A DNA stretch of 64,000 bases, from NCBI RefSeq assembly GCF_901472535.1, contig NZ_LR590470.1, positions 1,054,001 to 1,118,000 on the forward strand, written 5' to 3'. Source of the stretch: Sphingobacterium daejeonense (lineage in GTDB: Bacteria; Bacteroidota; Bacteroidia; Sphingobacteriales; Sphingobacteriaceae). Both the position numbers and the translations under genes were made by a program. This document shows positions 28,409 through 37,152 of the stretch, in pieces; position 1 is the stretch's first letter, and each line of letters begins with the position of its first letter. The notes beneath the pieces were generated by a model. It saw nothing but the letters and a program-made list of their open reading frames with translations. It ran no database searches and had not been told where the DNA came from.

Positions 28409-28730
28409 ATTCTTTAAACAAAAGCGTTGGTTTTTAATCAAGCGTCATGTTTTATATAAATTTTTTTGATCTGAAAAATAAAAGGGGAGCAAGGGTCAAT
28501 TTTGTATAGGTCACTATAAAATTCGATCAAAAAGAACCGACCTTATGGTGTATTCTAATCATAGCCTTCCATATATCAATATACCTGAAAAGGCGATGGT
28601 AATTCTATGACCTGAACTCTATTTAGATTTACAGCAGACCTAGCTGCGTATAATATCAATGGGTCTACAGCAAGGCCCACTCTTTGTTCATACCGATGCA
28701 TTAAACCACCGTCTGTTGCATATAATTAGT

Positions 28731-28783
28731 ATTTAGTGAGTGAAATTTTCCTCACCCTGTGGCCTCACAAGCGGCCTCAATAT
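28731..28783 (-). repeat. structured ~53-bp repeat, unit 1 of 3
   Basis: Minus-strand reading ends with ...TTCACTCACTAAAT, sharply conserved in all three units. Two stems are visible: GGCC..GGCC (GAGGCCGCTTGTGAGGCC) and GTGAG..CTCAC. Spaced ~375 bp from unit 2. All three units lie upstream of the sigma/dCas12f operon in the same orientation. Confidence 0.6.
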
Positions 28784-29022
28784 CATTCAATTTTTATGAT
28801 TTTATAGCTTCCTCCTGGACAAACATATTTACTTAAAAAATAATAGGATGAGCAGAAGCCCACTAAAATTATCCCATCGGTTAGAAATAACGCAAGAGGT
28901 TCATAAAAAAAGTTTTTTAGATAATCTATTCCAAAACTTACGGACGTACCACCGATTTCAGTCCTATGCGATAAGAAGGATTCAATAGAATTTTCCCTGT
29001 TTTCAATGTCAGAAAGAACCAA
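28783..29022 (-). CDS. possible small membrane protein between repeat units
   Basis: 79 residues beginning MVLSDIENRENSIESFLSHR, with one hydrophobic segment (PLALFLTDGIILVGFCSSYY). Its stop abuts repeat unit 1. No family recognised and the codon pattern is not decisive; it may be a chance frame in AT-rich DNA. Confidence 0.25.
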   Translation of the reverse strand: MVLSDIENRENSIESFLSHRTEIGGTSVSFGIDYLKNFFYEPLALFLTDGIILVGFCSSYYFLSKYVCPGGSYKIIKIE

Positions 29023-29105
29023 TTTATTTTTCCCTATATGCTATCGGTTGAGACCATAAATTTATTTGTGGTACCGTCTAGAACGTTGTGTTTTTCTATA
29101 GAAGA

Positions 29106-29159
29106 ATTTAGTGAGTGAACATTGTCCTCACTCTGCGGCTCCACAAGAAGCCTCCTTAT
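29106..29159 (-). repeat. structured ~53-bp repeat, unit 2 of 3
   Basis: Same element as 28731-28783. In the first stem GGCT pairs with AGCC where unit 1 has GGCC/GGCC, a compensatory change supporting an RNA or DNA hairpin. It ends TTCACTCACTAAAT on the minus strand, followed by unique sequence. Confidence 0.6.
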
Positions 29160-29460
29160 TATATTTTCTCGATCAAAATCAGGTTTCGTTAAAACTGCTC
29201 TAAAACAACTCTATAGATGATCGTAAATATCCAATATAGGCTGTTATCTGGATACCATGAATTAACCTATTCTAAGTTGATTTAAGGACAATCATCGAAG
29301 TCGGTATAGTCCTTTATCCATTTTTACGATATCATCTAAATTATTTTTAGATGATCGCAGTATTCAACAGGCCGTTGTGCATAGATAAATAGTCTAAATC
29401 TCTATATGTTTACGGTTTATCGGGAAACCGCTAAGTAACATTGCAAAATATGATAATATT

Positions 29461-29513
29461 ATTTAGTGAGTGAAATCTGTCCTCACCCTACGGCGTCACA
29501 AGCAGCCTCAATA
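29461..29513 (-). repeat. structured ~53-bp repeat, unit 3 of 3
   Basis: Third unit, 355 bp from unit 2. The first stem reads GGC...GCC, the second GTGAG...CTCAC. The stretch 28283-29731 containing the three units has no other convincing gene. Confidence 0.6.
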
Positions 29514-29731
29514 TATACATTTTTATAAATACAAGCTAAAATACCTTTCAATACCAATAAGTCAAAGAAAATCCAGCTATTGCTGTTCGTTACAATAATG
29601 CGTAACTTTAGACCAAAGTTATTCCATTACATGTTATTTTCAGGTATGGTATCCTACCGATTTACCGGTAAAAAACCAGTCCATAAATTTGCTTGATCAT
29701 GAATGCTATTTTTAGAGAAAAAAACGAAAAC

Positions 29732-30160
29732 ATGCACATCGGCCATAATATAAAACGTATCCGTGAAATCCAGGGGATCAAGCAGGAAGCTTTCGGTCAG
29801 CTCTGTCGAAATAGGTATTCACAACAACGGATTTCTGACTTTGAAAATATGGTCGCCCTGGACGAACCTCTTTTAAACGAGTTGGCTTCTGCTTTGGGGG
29901 TTACTCCCGAATTCGTTAAATCTTTCAAAGAGGAAAATGTAATTTATAATATCCAACATTCACATACCTTCAACGATCACTCGACCAATTCTAGTCAACA
30001 TACTCAACCAACCTTTAACAGTGATGGATCGGACAAGCTTGTTGCACTGCTCGAAAGATTTATCGAAGAAGATCGTGCGAAAACCCGATCCATTGCCGAA
30101 TTGAGCAAAGCTGTGTTGGATCTCACAAATGAGGTAAAGAAAATAAAGGAAGGTAAATAA
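29732..30160 (+). CDS. XRE-family helix-turn-helix regulator
   Basis: 142 residues from the ATG at 29732 (MHIGHNIKRIREIQGIKQEA); an in-frame ATG at 29693 would add 13 residues less typical of the family. HTH_3 domain at 1-65 (FGQLCRNRYSQQRISDFENM, LNELASALGVTPEFVKSFKE). A polar His/Asn/Ser/Thr-rich linker follows, then a C-terminal coiled coil (LVALLERFIEEDRAKTRSIA) for oligomerisation. Common in Bacteroidota mobile elements. It points away from the sigma/dCas12f operon across the repeat-containing spacer. Confidence 0.8.
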   Translation: MHIGHNIKRIREIQGIKQEAFGQLCRNRYSQQRISDFENMVALDEPLLNELASALGVTPEFVKSFKEENVIYNIQHSHTFNDHSTNSSQHTQPTFNSDGSDKLVALLERFIEEDRAKTRSIAELSKAVLDLTNEVKKIKEGK

Positions 30161-30279
30161 AATCTTATGTATTCCTATTATCTAGAATTTGCAATGATTG
30201 AAGTATTTTAATCTATGCTTATGTCAAATAATAAAAACTCTAAAAAAGCAAAGATATTTTAATTTAAGACGAGATTATA

Positions 30280-31185
30280 CTAAATGTAATGACGCTTGGA
30301 CTCCTTGATATGGAAATACTTTTCCCTGTTCCGGGATTTGATAAGTTCGGTGCCGCTCCTGGCCAAGAAATAATCCCTTATGCTGTTCCAGTTGATATTC
30401 CGGTCGATCTTGTCCTTGGGGATGTTGTTTTCGCCATATTCGAAGTAATTGGAAAGCAGTGATGCCCATGTGTCTGGACTTCCCTGAAGATAATTTCTTC
30501 TGGTCGACGGATTTTCTAGATCTTTGATCTGGAGCAGAAGATCTAGCAAGGGTTTGTGATCACCGCTAACGATCTGGATCTTTGTCATGGGCGCTACGGA
30601 CTTGTGCTTTTTCTTCAGTTCGTTCATTTCGGAGATTTTATCATCCAGTTCAGCTTTTAGGCGGTCTCTTTCTTCGATGATGTTTTTGTACTCAATGAAA
30701 AACCTGTCCGAACCAACTTCATCAAATAGCAGTTTGGAAAGGACGGTCTTGGTGTCGTTTATGTTTTGCCAATCCATCATTTCCTGCACGTAGGAAACAG
30801 ATTTTTTAATCCGATCCTCGTTTGTTAAGGTAAGTTCCCATCTGTCGACCTGTTTTAACGCTTGCCTAAATTTTGTGAGTTTGTATATTCTTGTTTTGGT
30901 TATTCTTTTGTAATAATGCAATGTTTCTCTTGACCTGATGTCCTTATCAACGTACCCGATAACTTTGGTTAGAAATGTTTGCTCATTGCCGAAAGGATTG
31001 TTTTCAAAGTAATATTGTAGGTGGTAATTGTAAAAGGGCAGGTATTCGTTCTCTTTAAGGCTAAAAATGCACATCACTAAATAACCGGGAATATGGAAAG
31101 GGTCATTTTTAAAAAATCCACCCAAATCAAATTTGTTCTCCCGGAGCTTCCAGGTTCTTCTCAACTTAAAAAAATTTTCTTCCAT
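30280..31185 (-). CDS. integrase-linked conserved hypothetical protein
   Basis: 301 residues, 4 bp downstream of the tyrosine recombinase on the same strand, so co-transcribed. N-terminal half is aromatic-rich (FHIPGYLVMCIFSLKENEYL), the centre has a short coiled coil (EERDRLKAELDDKISEMNEL), and the C-terminal third (KPLLDLLLQIKDLENPSTRR, NWNSIRDYF) is the part I recall from proteins beside integrases in Bacteroidota islands. Possibly an accessory to integration or excision. No catalytic motif seen. Confidence 0.55.
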   Translation of the reverse strand: MEENFFKLRRTWKLRENKFDLGGFFKNDPFHIPGYLVMCIFSLKENEYLPFYNYHLQYYFENNPFGNEQTFLTKVIGYVDKDIRSRETLHYYKRITKTRIYKLTKFRQALKQVDRWELTLTNEDRIKKSVSYVQEMMDWQNINDTKTVLSKLLFDEVGSDRFFIEYKNIIEERDRLKAELDDKISEMNELKKKHKSVAPMTKIQIVSGDHKPLLDLLLQIKDLENPSTRRNYLQGSPDTWASLLSNYFEYGENNIPKDKIDRNINWNSIRDYFLARSGTELIKSRNREKYFHIKESKRHYI

Positions 31186-31189
31186 AGTT

Positions 31190-32521
31190 TTAAAATTTAT
31201 TCAGTGCATCGATTAACGAATCAGTACTTGCCGATTCATACTTCATTAAAGTCCGTATATCGGAATGCGCCGTCAGTTTCTGTACAAGGGTGATAGGCAC
31301 GTTCCTATTCAATAGATTTGTGACCATTGACCTTCTACCGACATGGCTGGATAGAAAATCGTACTTCCTTTTTTCTATCACTATCTTTTCCTTGCCCGAG
31401 TACCTCGTTATCTTGATTCTCTCGTCCAGTCCTGCGAGTTTTCCGACCGTTTTTATGTATTGATTGAACTTCTGGTTGGATATCTTGGGTATGCTGTAAC
31501 CGATACGCTCCAGAATATCCTTTGCAGGGGAGATATACCCCTCAAAAGGTATGATCACCCTTTTTTTGACCTTTACCGAGATAAAGTCCCAGGCATTGTT
31601 CTTTATGTCATTTGGATCAAAGTTGATCAGATCATCAAATCTTTGTCCAGTGTAGCACAATAGACAGAAAAGATCCCTTACTCTTGCCAGACTGGGCTTG
31701 CCTGAAAGATCAAGGTTCATTATCTTCTCGATTTCCTTTTCAGACAGTGCAATTATTTCGTTATATGCTTTCTTTTTAAAATTTGTTTTCTGTGCCTTAA
31801 AAACATCGGCATGGACCAAATAGTCATTATCGTTGCACCACTTTAGAAATACCTTTAGCGTGGATATATACTTGTGTATGGTATCATTCAACAAGCCTGT
31901 CTTATCCTCATCGTTCGCGTTCTTTTTCTTGCTCAGGAATACCTCAAAGCGATCTAGAAATTTCCCGTCCATTTCCCTCAGGACAAGATTTAGGTTCTCC
32001 TGTTTTTCAAAGTCTTCCAATCCTTTAAATACTGTCCTGTACTCTTTTAAGGTTCCTTCTTTGACAAAATTGGATTTATGGGACAGGAATTTTGTTTTTA
32101 GGTGAGAAATGGATATTACTTTACCTGTTGCATTGTCCCTGTCGATACAGTCCTGTAAGACCTGCTTATAATCTTCCTTCGATAGAAATTGGTTTCTGTC
32201 CTTTTTGGTGATTGCTTCCCGGATGCAGAGATTGGCAAGGTTGTTCAGTTCTACGTTGAATTCCAATGCCCCGTTGGCACTTGGTTTAAGCCTTTCCTTT
32301 TCAAAATCCCAACTTTTGGGCAGTACCTTAAAGTTAGTCCTATATTTTATCCTACTGGACTTATCCGGTGAAAAGAATAGGTACAGAGCAGTGGGAGATG
32401 GATTCCAAAATTTCTGTGCAAGGTTTTTCTTTTTCCCTCCGACCTTGACCAGTTCCTGTTTGACCTTTTCGGTTGCAATATCGGGATTATAGGGCTTGTC
32501 TAAATAAAAATTCACTTTCAT
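31190..32521 (-). CDS. tyrosine recombinase (integrase) of a genomic island
   Basis: 443 residues. N-terminal arm-binding domain (MKVNFYLDKPYNPDIATEKV), a SAM-like core-binding domain at ~130-245, and the catalytic domain from ~265. Catalytic residues: Arg in CYTGQRFDDLINF, the H-x-x-R pair in LSSHVGRRSMVTNLL, His in KLTAHSDIRTLMKYE and the Tyr of MKYE. It is the Bacteroidota-type long integrase. Its start lies ~140 bp from a tRNA-3'-end-like sequence (32663-32690), the expected attachment site. It probably integrated the island that includes the mobilization genes at 6.5-8.9 kb. Confidence 0.88.
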   Translation of the reverse strand: MKVNFYLDKPYNPDIATEKVKQELVKVGGKKKNLAQKFWNPSPTALYLFFSPDKSSRIKYRTNFKVLPKSWDFEKERLKPSANGALEFNVELNNLANLCIREAITKKDRNQFLSKEDYKQVLQDCIDRDNATGKVISISHLKTKFLSHKSNFVKEGTLKEYRTVFKGLEDFEKQENLNLVLREMDGKFLDRFEVFLSKKKNANDEDKTGLLNDTIHKYISTLKVFLKWCNDNDYLVHADVFKAQKTNFKKKAYNEIIALSEKEIEKIMNLDLSGKPSLARVRDLFCLLCYTGQRFDDLINFDPNDIKNNAWDFISVKVKKRVIIPFEGYISPAKDILERIGYSIPKISNQKFNQYIKTVGKLAGLDERIKITRYSGKEKIVIEKRKYDFLSSHVGRRSMVTNLLNRNVPITLVQKLTAHSDIRTLMKYESASTDSLIDALNKF

Positions 32522-32668
32522 ATATATCGGACATATTTCGGACAGAAATGGTTAATATTACCATATTCTATCTTTCCAAAGAAAGATAAAGTTAAGTATT
32601 AAATTTTATAAATATTTAATAATCAGCATAAAATAAGAAAAGTAAAATTAGGGTAAGATAACAGTTCG

Positions 32669-32697
32669 AATCCTGCCACCCCGACACAATAAAGCTC
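32669..32697 (+). repeat. 29-bp direct repeat, copy 1
   Basis: AATCCTGCCACCCCGACACA followed by ATAAAGCTC; exactly repeated at 32801-32829. A degenerate third copy is at 32919-32936 (AATCCTGACACCCCGACC) and a fourth at 35734-35746. Confidence 0.8.
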
Positions 32698-32719
32698 GAC
32701 TTTCGGTCGAGCTTTTTTT
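32691..32719 (+). terminator. intrinsic terminator
   Basis: AAAGCTCGAC / TTTCG / GTCGAGCTTTTTTT, a strong GC stem with a U-run. It follows the tRNA-end-like sequence as a tRNA terminator would. Confidence 0.8.
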
Positions 32720-32763
32720 GTGTCCGGGTGTGGCAGATTCGAACCGTGGTTCGATCCGTAGGA

Positions 32764-32829
32764 GGCTCAGGGCTGTGTTGGGGGATGGAGGGGCTGAGCC
32801 AATCCTGCCACCCCGACACAATAAAGCTC
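32764..32829 (+). repeat. hairpin repeat with tRNA-end-like tail, copy a (contains direct repeat copy 2)
   Basis: GGCTCAG ... CTGAGCC stem (32764-32800) followed by AATCCTGCCACCCCGACACA and ATAAAGCTC (32801-32829). Related copies at 32879-32936 (stem GGCTGCG/CGCAGCC) and 35698-35746 (stem CTCAGG/CCTGAG) conserve the tail and co-vary in the stem. Confidence 0.6.
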
Positions 32830-32878
32830 ACTTTAGTGAAAAGCTTCGATTTTGTTTAAGTCCACCCAACACCAGGAT

Positions 32879-32936
32879 GGCTGCGGCCAAGAGTGCGGGG
32901 ATTAGAGCGACGCAGCCAATCCTGACACCCCGACCA
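32879..32936 (+). repeat. hairpin repeat with tRNA-end-like tail, copy b
   Basis: Stem GGCTGCG/CGCAGCC with tail AATCCTGACACCCCGACC. Stem bases differ from copy a at paired positions, i.e. compensatory. Confidence 0.55.
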
Positions 32937-32954
32937 AGAAGCCTGAAGGCGGTC

Positions 32955-32988
32955 AAAACCCTCTAATCGTGTGATCAGAGGAGTTTTT
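32955..32988 (+). terminator. intrinsic terminator
   Basis: CCTCTAATC / GTGT / GATCAGAGG with a following TTTTT; downstream of hairpin copy b. Confidence 0.65.
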
Positions 32989-33394
32989 CTTTTTTTTCTT
33001 ACCGCAAATTGTCAAGTAATAGCAAACCAAATGGGACTTATTCGGTAACCCATTTTCTATTCCTAATTTTGGATAACCAGAAATGGTTCAAATATCTAAA
33101 AATCAGTTTGTTGTAGTTGTTTGTTCTGGAGCTATTTGTAGCTGTTTGATACAAGGTTTTTCCAATAGGTGATCCCTTTTTATATCAAGTCTGAACAAAT
33201 AGGGCCAGAATACGGATATGCAACCATTAAAGTAAGATATGTGATATGGCAATCTTTTAGGTTGTAAAGCAGCTGAATAGAATGAGTTCTAATAATGTGA
33301 ATAATTTTTTCCATTTTCATATAATTTTATGTTTATAAGATAGCGAAGCGGTGGAGTAATCAATAACAAGATTGGTTGAATCAGAAGTTTTAAA

Positions 33395-34332
33395 TGGCGC
33401 GCACGGGTCGGATGCCCTGAGCACGTTCACCTCCAGCTATGACAGGCTGGACCGTCTGACCAACCGGGACGAGCAGCGGTGCCCGGGTGATGAGCGAGGT
33501 TCAGGGCTACGATGACATGGGAATATAAAAAGCTTGAACCGGGACAGTCGGGCTACAGCATATGGCTACCTGAACTCGGGCCGGAGCAACCGTCTGGACA
33601 AGCTGACGGGAGGCTTTGTCGGCAGCACGCCAAAGAGTTACAGCTATGACCCGAACGGGAATGCGACATTGGGACCGGACGGGTACTGCCTTTGCCTATA
33701 ACCACCTGAACTTGCCCAAGACGGCCAGCAGGGCAGGGGTTTCGGTATCCCACCGGTACGATGCCCTGGGCATCAAGCTCCAGAAGTACTCGAAGGTCGG
33801 CGATATCGAGACGACCCGCGACTACGTAGGGGGCATAGAATACAAGAAGGAGGGAACGGGCCCCCTGGCCATCGACTGTAATTCACCTTATGATTACAAT
33901 ACAAATAACGGTGGGGCTCGAATATGTTGCTTATAGTAAATACAAAAGGCATTGATGTAAAAGTTAAAAAAGGTTTTGATAATCTATCTGACGGTAAGGA
34001 TGTGGTTTGGTGGAATCCGAATACTGCCTCTGAAGTAAAGACAAATACTGGCGAAAATGTTACATTATCACCAGCAACTTTATTGGAACACGAATTCGAT
34101 CATTAAATTGCTAAACAGACTGATCCTGAGGAGCACAAAGAAAGGGTGGAGACAAGTGATCCAAATTATAATAATTTGGAAGAAAAAAAGGGTAATTAAA
34201 GGTTCGGAAGCTACGACTGGACACAATAATGGCGAATTAAAAAATGGACTGCATAAAGCAGGCCACAATAAGGAAACTTTAATTAGGCATATAAGAGTAT
34301 CTGATCCTACATCAAACAAAGAATCTAAATAA
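33395..34332 (+). pseudogene. RHS/YD-repeat protein 3' remnant with metalloprotease-like tip
   Basis: A visibly GC-rich block (33395-33880) encodes fragments of YD repeats in shifting frames: YDRLDRLTN, GYLNSGRSNRLDKLTGGF, KSYSYDPNGNATLGPDG, FAYNHLNLPKTASRAG, and YVGGIEYKKEGTGPLAI at the core boundary. After a switch to AT-rich DNA the variable tip reads GIDVKVKKGFDNLSDGKDVV ... LSPATLLEHEFDH, an HExxH zinc-protease motif, then a stop and, in the next frames, IAKQTDPEEHKERVETSDPN and GSEATTGHNNGELKNGLHK. This is the usual RHS design of conserved GC-rich core and exchangeable toxic tip. No start or upstream core is present, so it is a displaced 3' end. Confidence 0.6.
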
Positions 34333-34333
34333 T

Positions 34334-34845
34334 ATGAAATTAATATATTTTTTTATTTTATAATTCTACTTCTTTCCGGATCATGGTTCTTATGCTCATG
34401 TAAATCCCCGAAAAAGGAAATTTTAATATATTTTCAAAATAATAATTTTGATGATGGACCTTTGACTTGGCCAGAATTTAATATGTATGAAGATCTACCT
34501 GATGAAGCAATAAGAAATCTAGATGATATTTTGTTAGATACCGAAGATTTTAATTATTTAGAAAAGAAATTACTTAACATAACTGAAAAACCCATTGTCT
34601 CAAAAGTTGAAAATAGCATTAATGGTTATGATGAAAATATTTACATAATTATCAATCAAAAAGACAGTATATACTTTAACAAGAACAATAAGTTTTTTTC
34701 AAAGAACGATTTATTTATTTGTAAGAATGAAAAAATTGCTAAATATATTAGAACTATAATTAGATATGGAAGTTATTTTTCTGAAGAAAAAAAAGTGAGT
34801 TCCATTTATTCTAAAGTAACGATAAAATCAGAGTCTTTATTTTAA
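34334..34845 (+). pseudogene. putative immunity lipoprotein for the RHS tip, frameshifted start
   Basis: Begins one base after the RHS tip's stop. ATG 34334 reads MKLIYFFIL, then, after an indel near 34362, a lipobox-like stretch LLLSGSWFLCSCKSPKK, and from 34462 an intact acidic body (FDDGPLTWPEFNMYEDLPDE ... SINGYDENIYIIINQKDSIY). Small, AT-rich and acidic immediately behind an RHS tip is the classic position of an immunity gene. Immunity role is inferred from position only. Confidence 0.45.
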
Positions 34846-34920
34846 ACGCAATGGTGTTACTAATTATAAGAGATTGGGCAGAAAAGTTTCACCTTTCACG
34901 TACTAAAAAATGTGTTGAAT

Positions 34921-35481
34921 ATGAATATGATTAAGACATTTCTGTTTGTTATATTGGTTATGTTGTTTACTACTAATACTACATTCGGACAGATCAGTTG
35001 TATCTGTGGAATCTCTTAAAAATCACGGAGATACAACTGAAAAAAAGCTAATTGAAAGAAAGAAATGGCATAGCTTTTTATGAGAATATTCGCAACAAGT
35101 TAATTGCTCAGGATAGCTTGAATTTTATCGGCCTATGCGATACCAGAATAGTCCGAAGGGAGAGGGAGATAAATTTCTCTTATTTATGGAAAAGGAGCTT
35201 TTCCCATTTATTAAAAAAAATATTCGGTATCAGATATTCGATCCATAGGAGGTAATTCAAGAGGTGGACTCCTGGTAATGTATTCCTTTCTTATAAACCA
35301 AATCTGTTTTAAGGCCGATTTTGCTTTCATTATTACTCAACTTAATCACCAACCCGCAATATTATACATGGAAAATGGTCGTGTTAAATCATGTCAGATT
35401 TTTGATGTAATAGAAAACAAAATACACCGTATTGAATCCATTATCGATTTTAAAAAAAAACTTGAAAAATTATATCAATAA
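34921..35481 (+). pseudogene. secreted hypothetical protein, multiply frameshifted
   Basis: Starts with a good signal peptide (MNMIKTFLFVILVMLFTTNT, cleaved near TFGQ). At least three indels (near 34993, 35080, 35210) break the rest; readable pieces are SVESLKNHGDTTEKKLIERK, NIRNKLIAQDSLNFIGLCDT, SDIRSIGGNSRGGLLVMYSF and FIITQLNHQPAILYMENGRV. Repaired, it would be about 185 residues. No family recognised. Confidence 0.4.
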
Positions 35482-35851
35482 TTGATCAAGTCCAGCAAGT
35501 TGGGGTTTGTTTGATCAATAAATTGCTATATACTATCTGTCCTTAAAAATGATTCGACCCTTTGTTGTCCTGAAAATTGTTTGCGGTTTTACTGCTTCTA
35601 GGAATTTATTATTTTCACGAGTCGGTCGCGTTATATAACAGTTGTTTATTTTTTAGCCAGAATAAAGCAGATTGGAACCGAGGTTCGATTCACAGGAGAC
35701 TCAGGGCCGTGTTGTGGGATGTAGGCCTGAGCCAATCCTGACACCCAATTGAAAGTATTTAGTATTTAGTATTTAGACTTCCCCTTCGCTCAAATCCCCT
35801 TTATCAAAAATTATTATAGCTAAAGCAATTAAGTTATATTCTCAAATCAAA
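35482..35851. other. non-coding stretch with hairpin repeat copy c
   Basis: Contains hairpin copy c (35698-35746: stem CTCAGG/CCTGAG, tail AATCCTGACACCC; with 35675-35697 it matches 32735-32763 at most positions) and a short TATTTAG triplication at about 35757-35778. No gene seen. Confidence 0.5.
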
Positions 35852-36233
35852 TTAAAAATCCTGCCACATATTCTCTTGGTTATATGGAACTCGGTTCTTT
35901 TCTATTTCATTCCATGATTTATACTTATAGTTCCTACTAATAGAAATATAGTAAGACCATCTCCAAAAACACAGGGGATTAATTTTATAAAGACGATATA
36001 CTTGTTTATTTTCATTGGAAGGGTGAGTTTCTTCAATGAAACGATTTATTGACCAGTATGTCAAGTAAGGATCTTTAAATGCAAATGACTCTTGTTGTAA
36101 AAGATGCGTTCGAATTAGAATATTTAAATGGATTGTTTCCATCCATCATCAATAAAACGTTCTTATTAACAATTGGTAAGTTTACAATGATGACGATGAT
36201 GACTATGGTTACTAAAATAAATTTCCATTTCAT
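35852..36233 (-). pseudogene. membrane-anchored hypothetical protein, frameshifted
   Basis: ATG at 36233 reads MKWKFILVTIVIIVIIVNLP, a signal anchor, then NKNVLLMMDGNNPFKYSNSN. After an indel near 36105 the protein continues in a second frame: FAFKDPYLTYWSINRFIEET ... YKINPLCFWRWSYYISISRN ... NRVPYNQENMWQDF. Repaired length ~125 residues. No family known. Typical of small periplasmic-facing proteins near RHS loci, but no function is implied. Confidence 0.45.
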
Positions 36234-36622
36234 ACTTTATTAATTACATCTTGTACTAACACACTGGTATTTCCACTTTTTCATTGATCATCTCAGGATT
36301 TGTATAGACCAGCTGTTATTGTAAATCCTATATTGCAATTTAGTTCATTTAACCTATTGGTGTATTATTTGGTGAATCAAATAATTCAATAGCAAATTCC
36401 GTACAATTAAAATTATTCAGACCATAATATTTAAAGCCAATGGTCTTGGATAAATTTTAGACAAACACAAGGTAAATACTTAGATTAACATTTTTTCTCA
36501 TAATTGATTATAATTTGTGCCAAAGAAATTTATTATTCTCTCAAAAAAAACACATTTCTCATCTATTTATATTAATGATATTATTTTTACTTTTACGAAT
36601 AAAATAATAACACATATTCCAA
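36234..36622. other. AT-rich intergenic region
   Basis: No gene, repeat or clear hairpin seen. The last ~100 bases before the gene at 36623 are rich in T/A runs and may hold its promoter. Confidence 0.35.
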
Positions 36623-37072
36623 ATGACCATTTCAAAGTTTAACTTGCCAACCATTTTAATCATAGCATCAGTTTTATTCCTATCATTTCCTAGCAATGCC
36701 CAAACTACAAACCCCGACCAATTCAATCATCATTTGGAAATTTCAAAGATAAAATCAAAACAAGCAAAAAGGCTACTCATCATTGGCGGCTCAGGGATCG
36801 TTGTTGGAACTTCCGCAGTAGTCTTACACTCAGCAGGGGCTTTGTCGCCAAAACGTGAAAATGCAACTGGAGAAGTCTATTCCACACTAGGTGCTATGAC
36901 GGTTTCATTTATAGGAATAGGTGGAGGTGCCATTGGTTCTCTGATCAGCATTCCAAAGTTTATTAGCGCAAATCGTCACAAGAAAAAAGCAGCTCAATTT
37001 GCTCCAATTGTTCAATCTGTAAATATCTCAGGTATCTATGTGAACACTTACGGAATTCAACTAACATTTTAA
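36623..37072 (+). CDS. secreted/membrane hypothetical protein
   Basis: 149 residues with a clear signal peptide (TILIIASVLFLSFPSNAQ). Two glycine-rich hydrophobic segments follow (LLIIGGSGIVVGTSAVVLHS; AMTVSFIGIGGGAIGSLISI), then a basic RHKKKA and a beta-like C-terminus (IVQSVNISGIYVNTYGIQLT). This signal peptide plus two-TM glycine-rich layout is frequent in Bacteroidota proteins of unknown function. Intact frame. Confidence 0.6.
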   Translation: MTISKFNLPTILIIASVLFLSFPSNAQTTNPDQFNHHLEISKIKSKQAKRLLIIGGSGIVVGTSAVVLHSAGALSPKRENATGEVYSTLGAMTVSFIGIGGGAIGSLISIPKFISANRHKKKAAQFAPIVQSVNISGIYVNTYGIQLTF

Positions 37073-37152
37073 CTCATCTCTAAAATCGTTCTCTTTCTTC
37101 GGCTTGTTTCACAGACTTACCATTTTTCAATGTTTGGTTCTTAAAGGAATGC

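Larger units (their letters stand above)
32663..32742. repeat. tRNA-3'-end-like sequence in a large inverted repeat (candidate att site)
   Basis: GTTCGAATCCTGCCACCCCG resembles a T-arm plus acceptor 3' strand of a tRNA, but no 5' two-thirds of a tRNA precede it, so this could be an attL/attR remnant at the end of the integrase island. The same sequence recurs inverted at 32722-32742 (TCCGGGTGTGGCAGATTCGA), making a ~80-bp imperfect palindrome around the terminator at 32691-32719. Confidence 0.45.
32522..33394. other. attachment-region stretch with repeats, no protein gene
   Basis: Holds the tRNA-end-like sequence, two intrinsic terminators, a 29-bp direct repeat and two hairpin copies listed separately. 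From about 33000 to 33394 I see only AT-rich non-coding sequence, after which GC content rises abruptly with the RHS remnant. Confidence 0.5.

Noticed and set aside
28731..29513. CRISPR array
   Set aside because: Only three repeats, spaced by more than 300 bp, with imperfect identity; no spacers of uniform size and no cas1/cas2.
32640..32690. Complete tRNA gene
   Set aside because: Only a T-arm/acceptor-like 3' end is present; the preceding 60 bases are AT-rich and cannot form D and anticodon arms.
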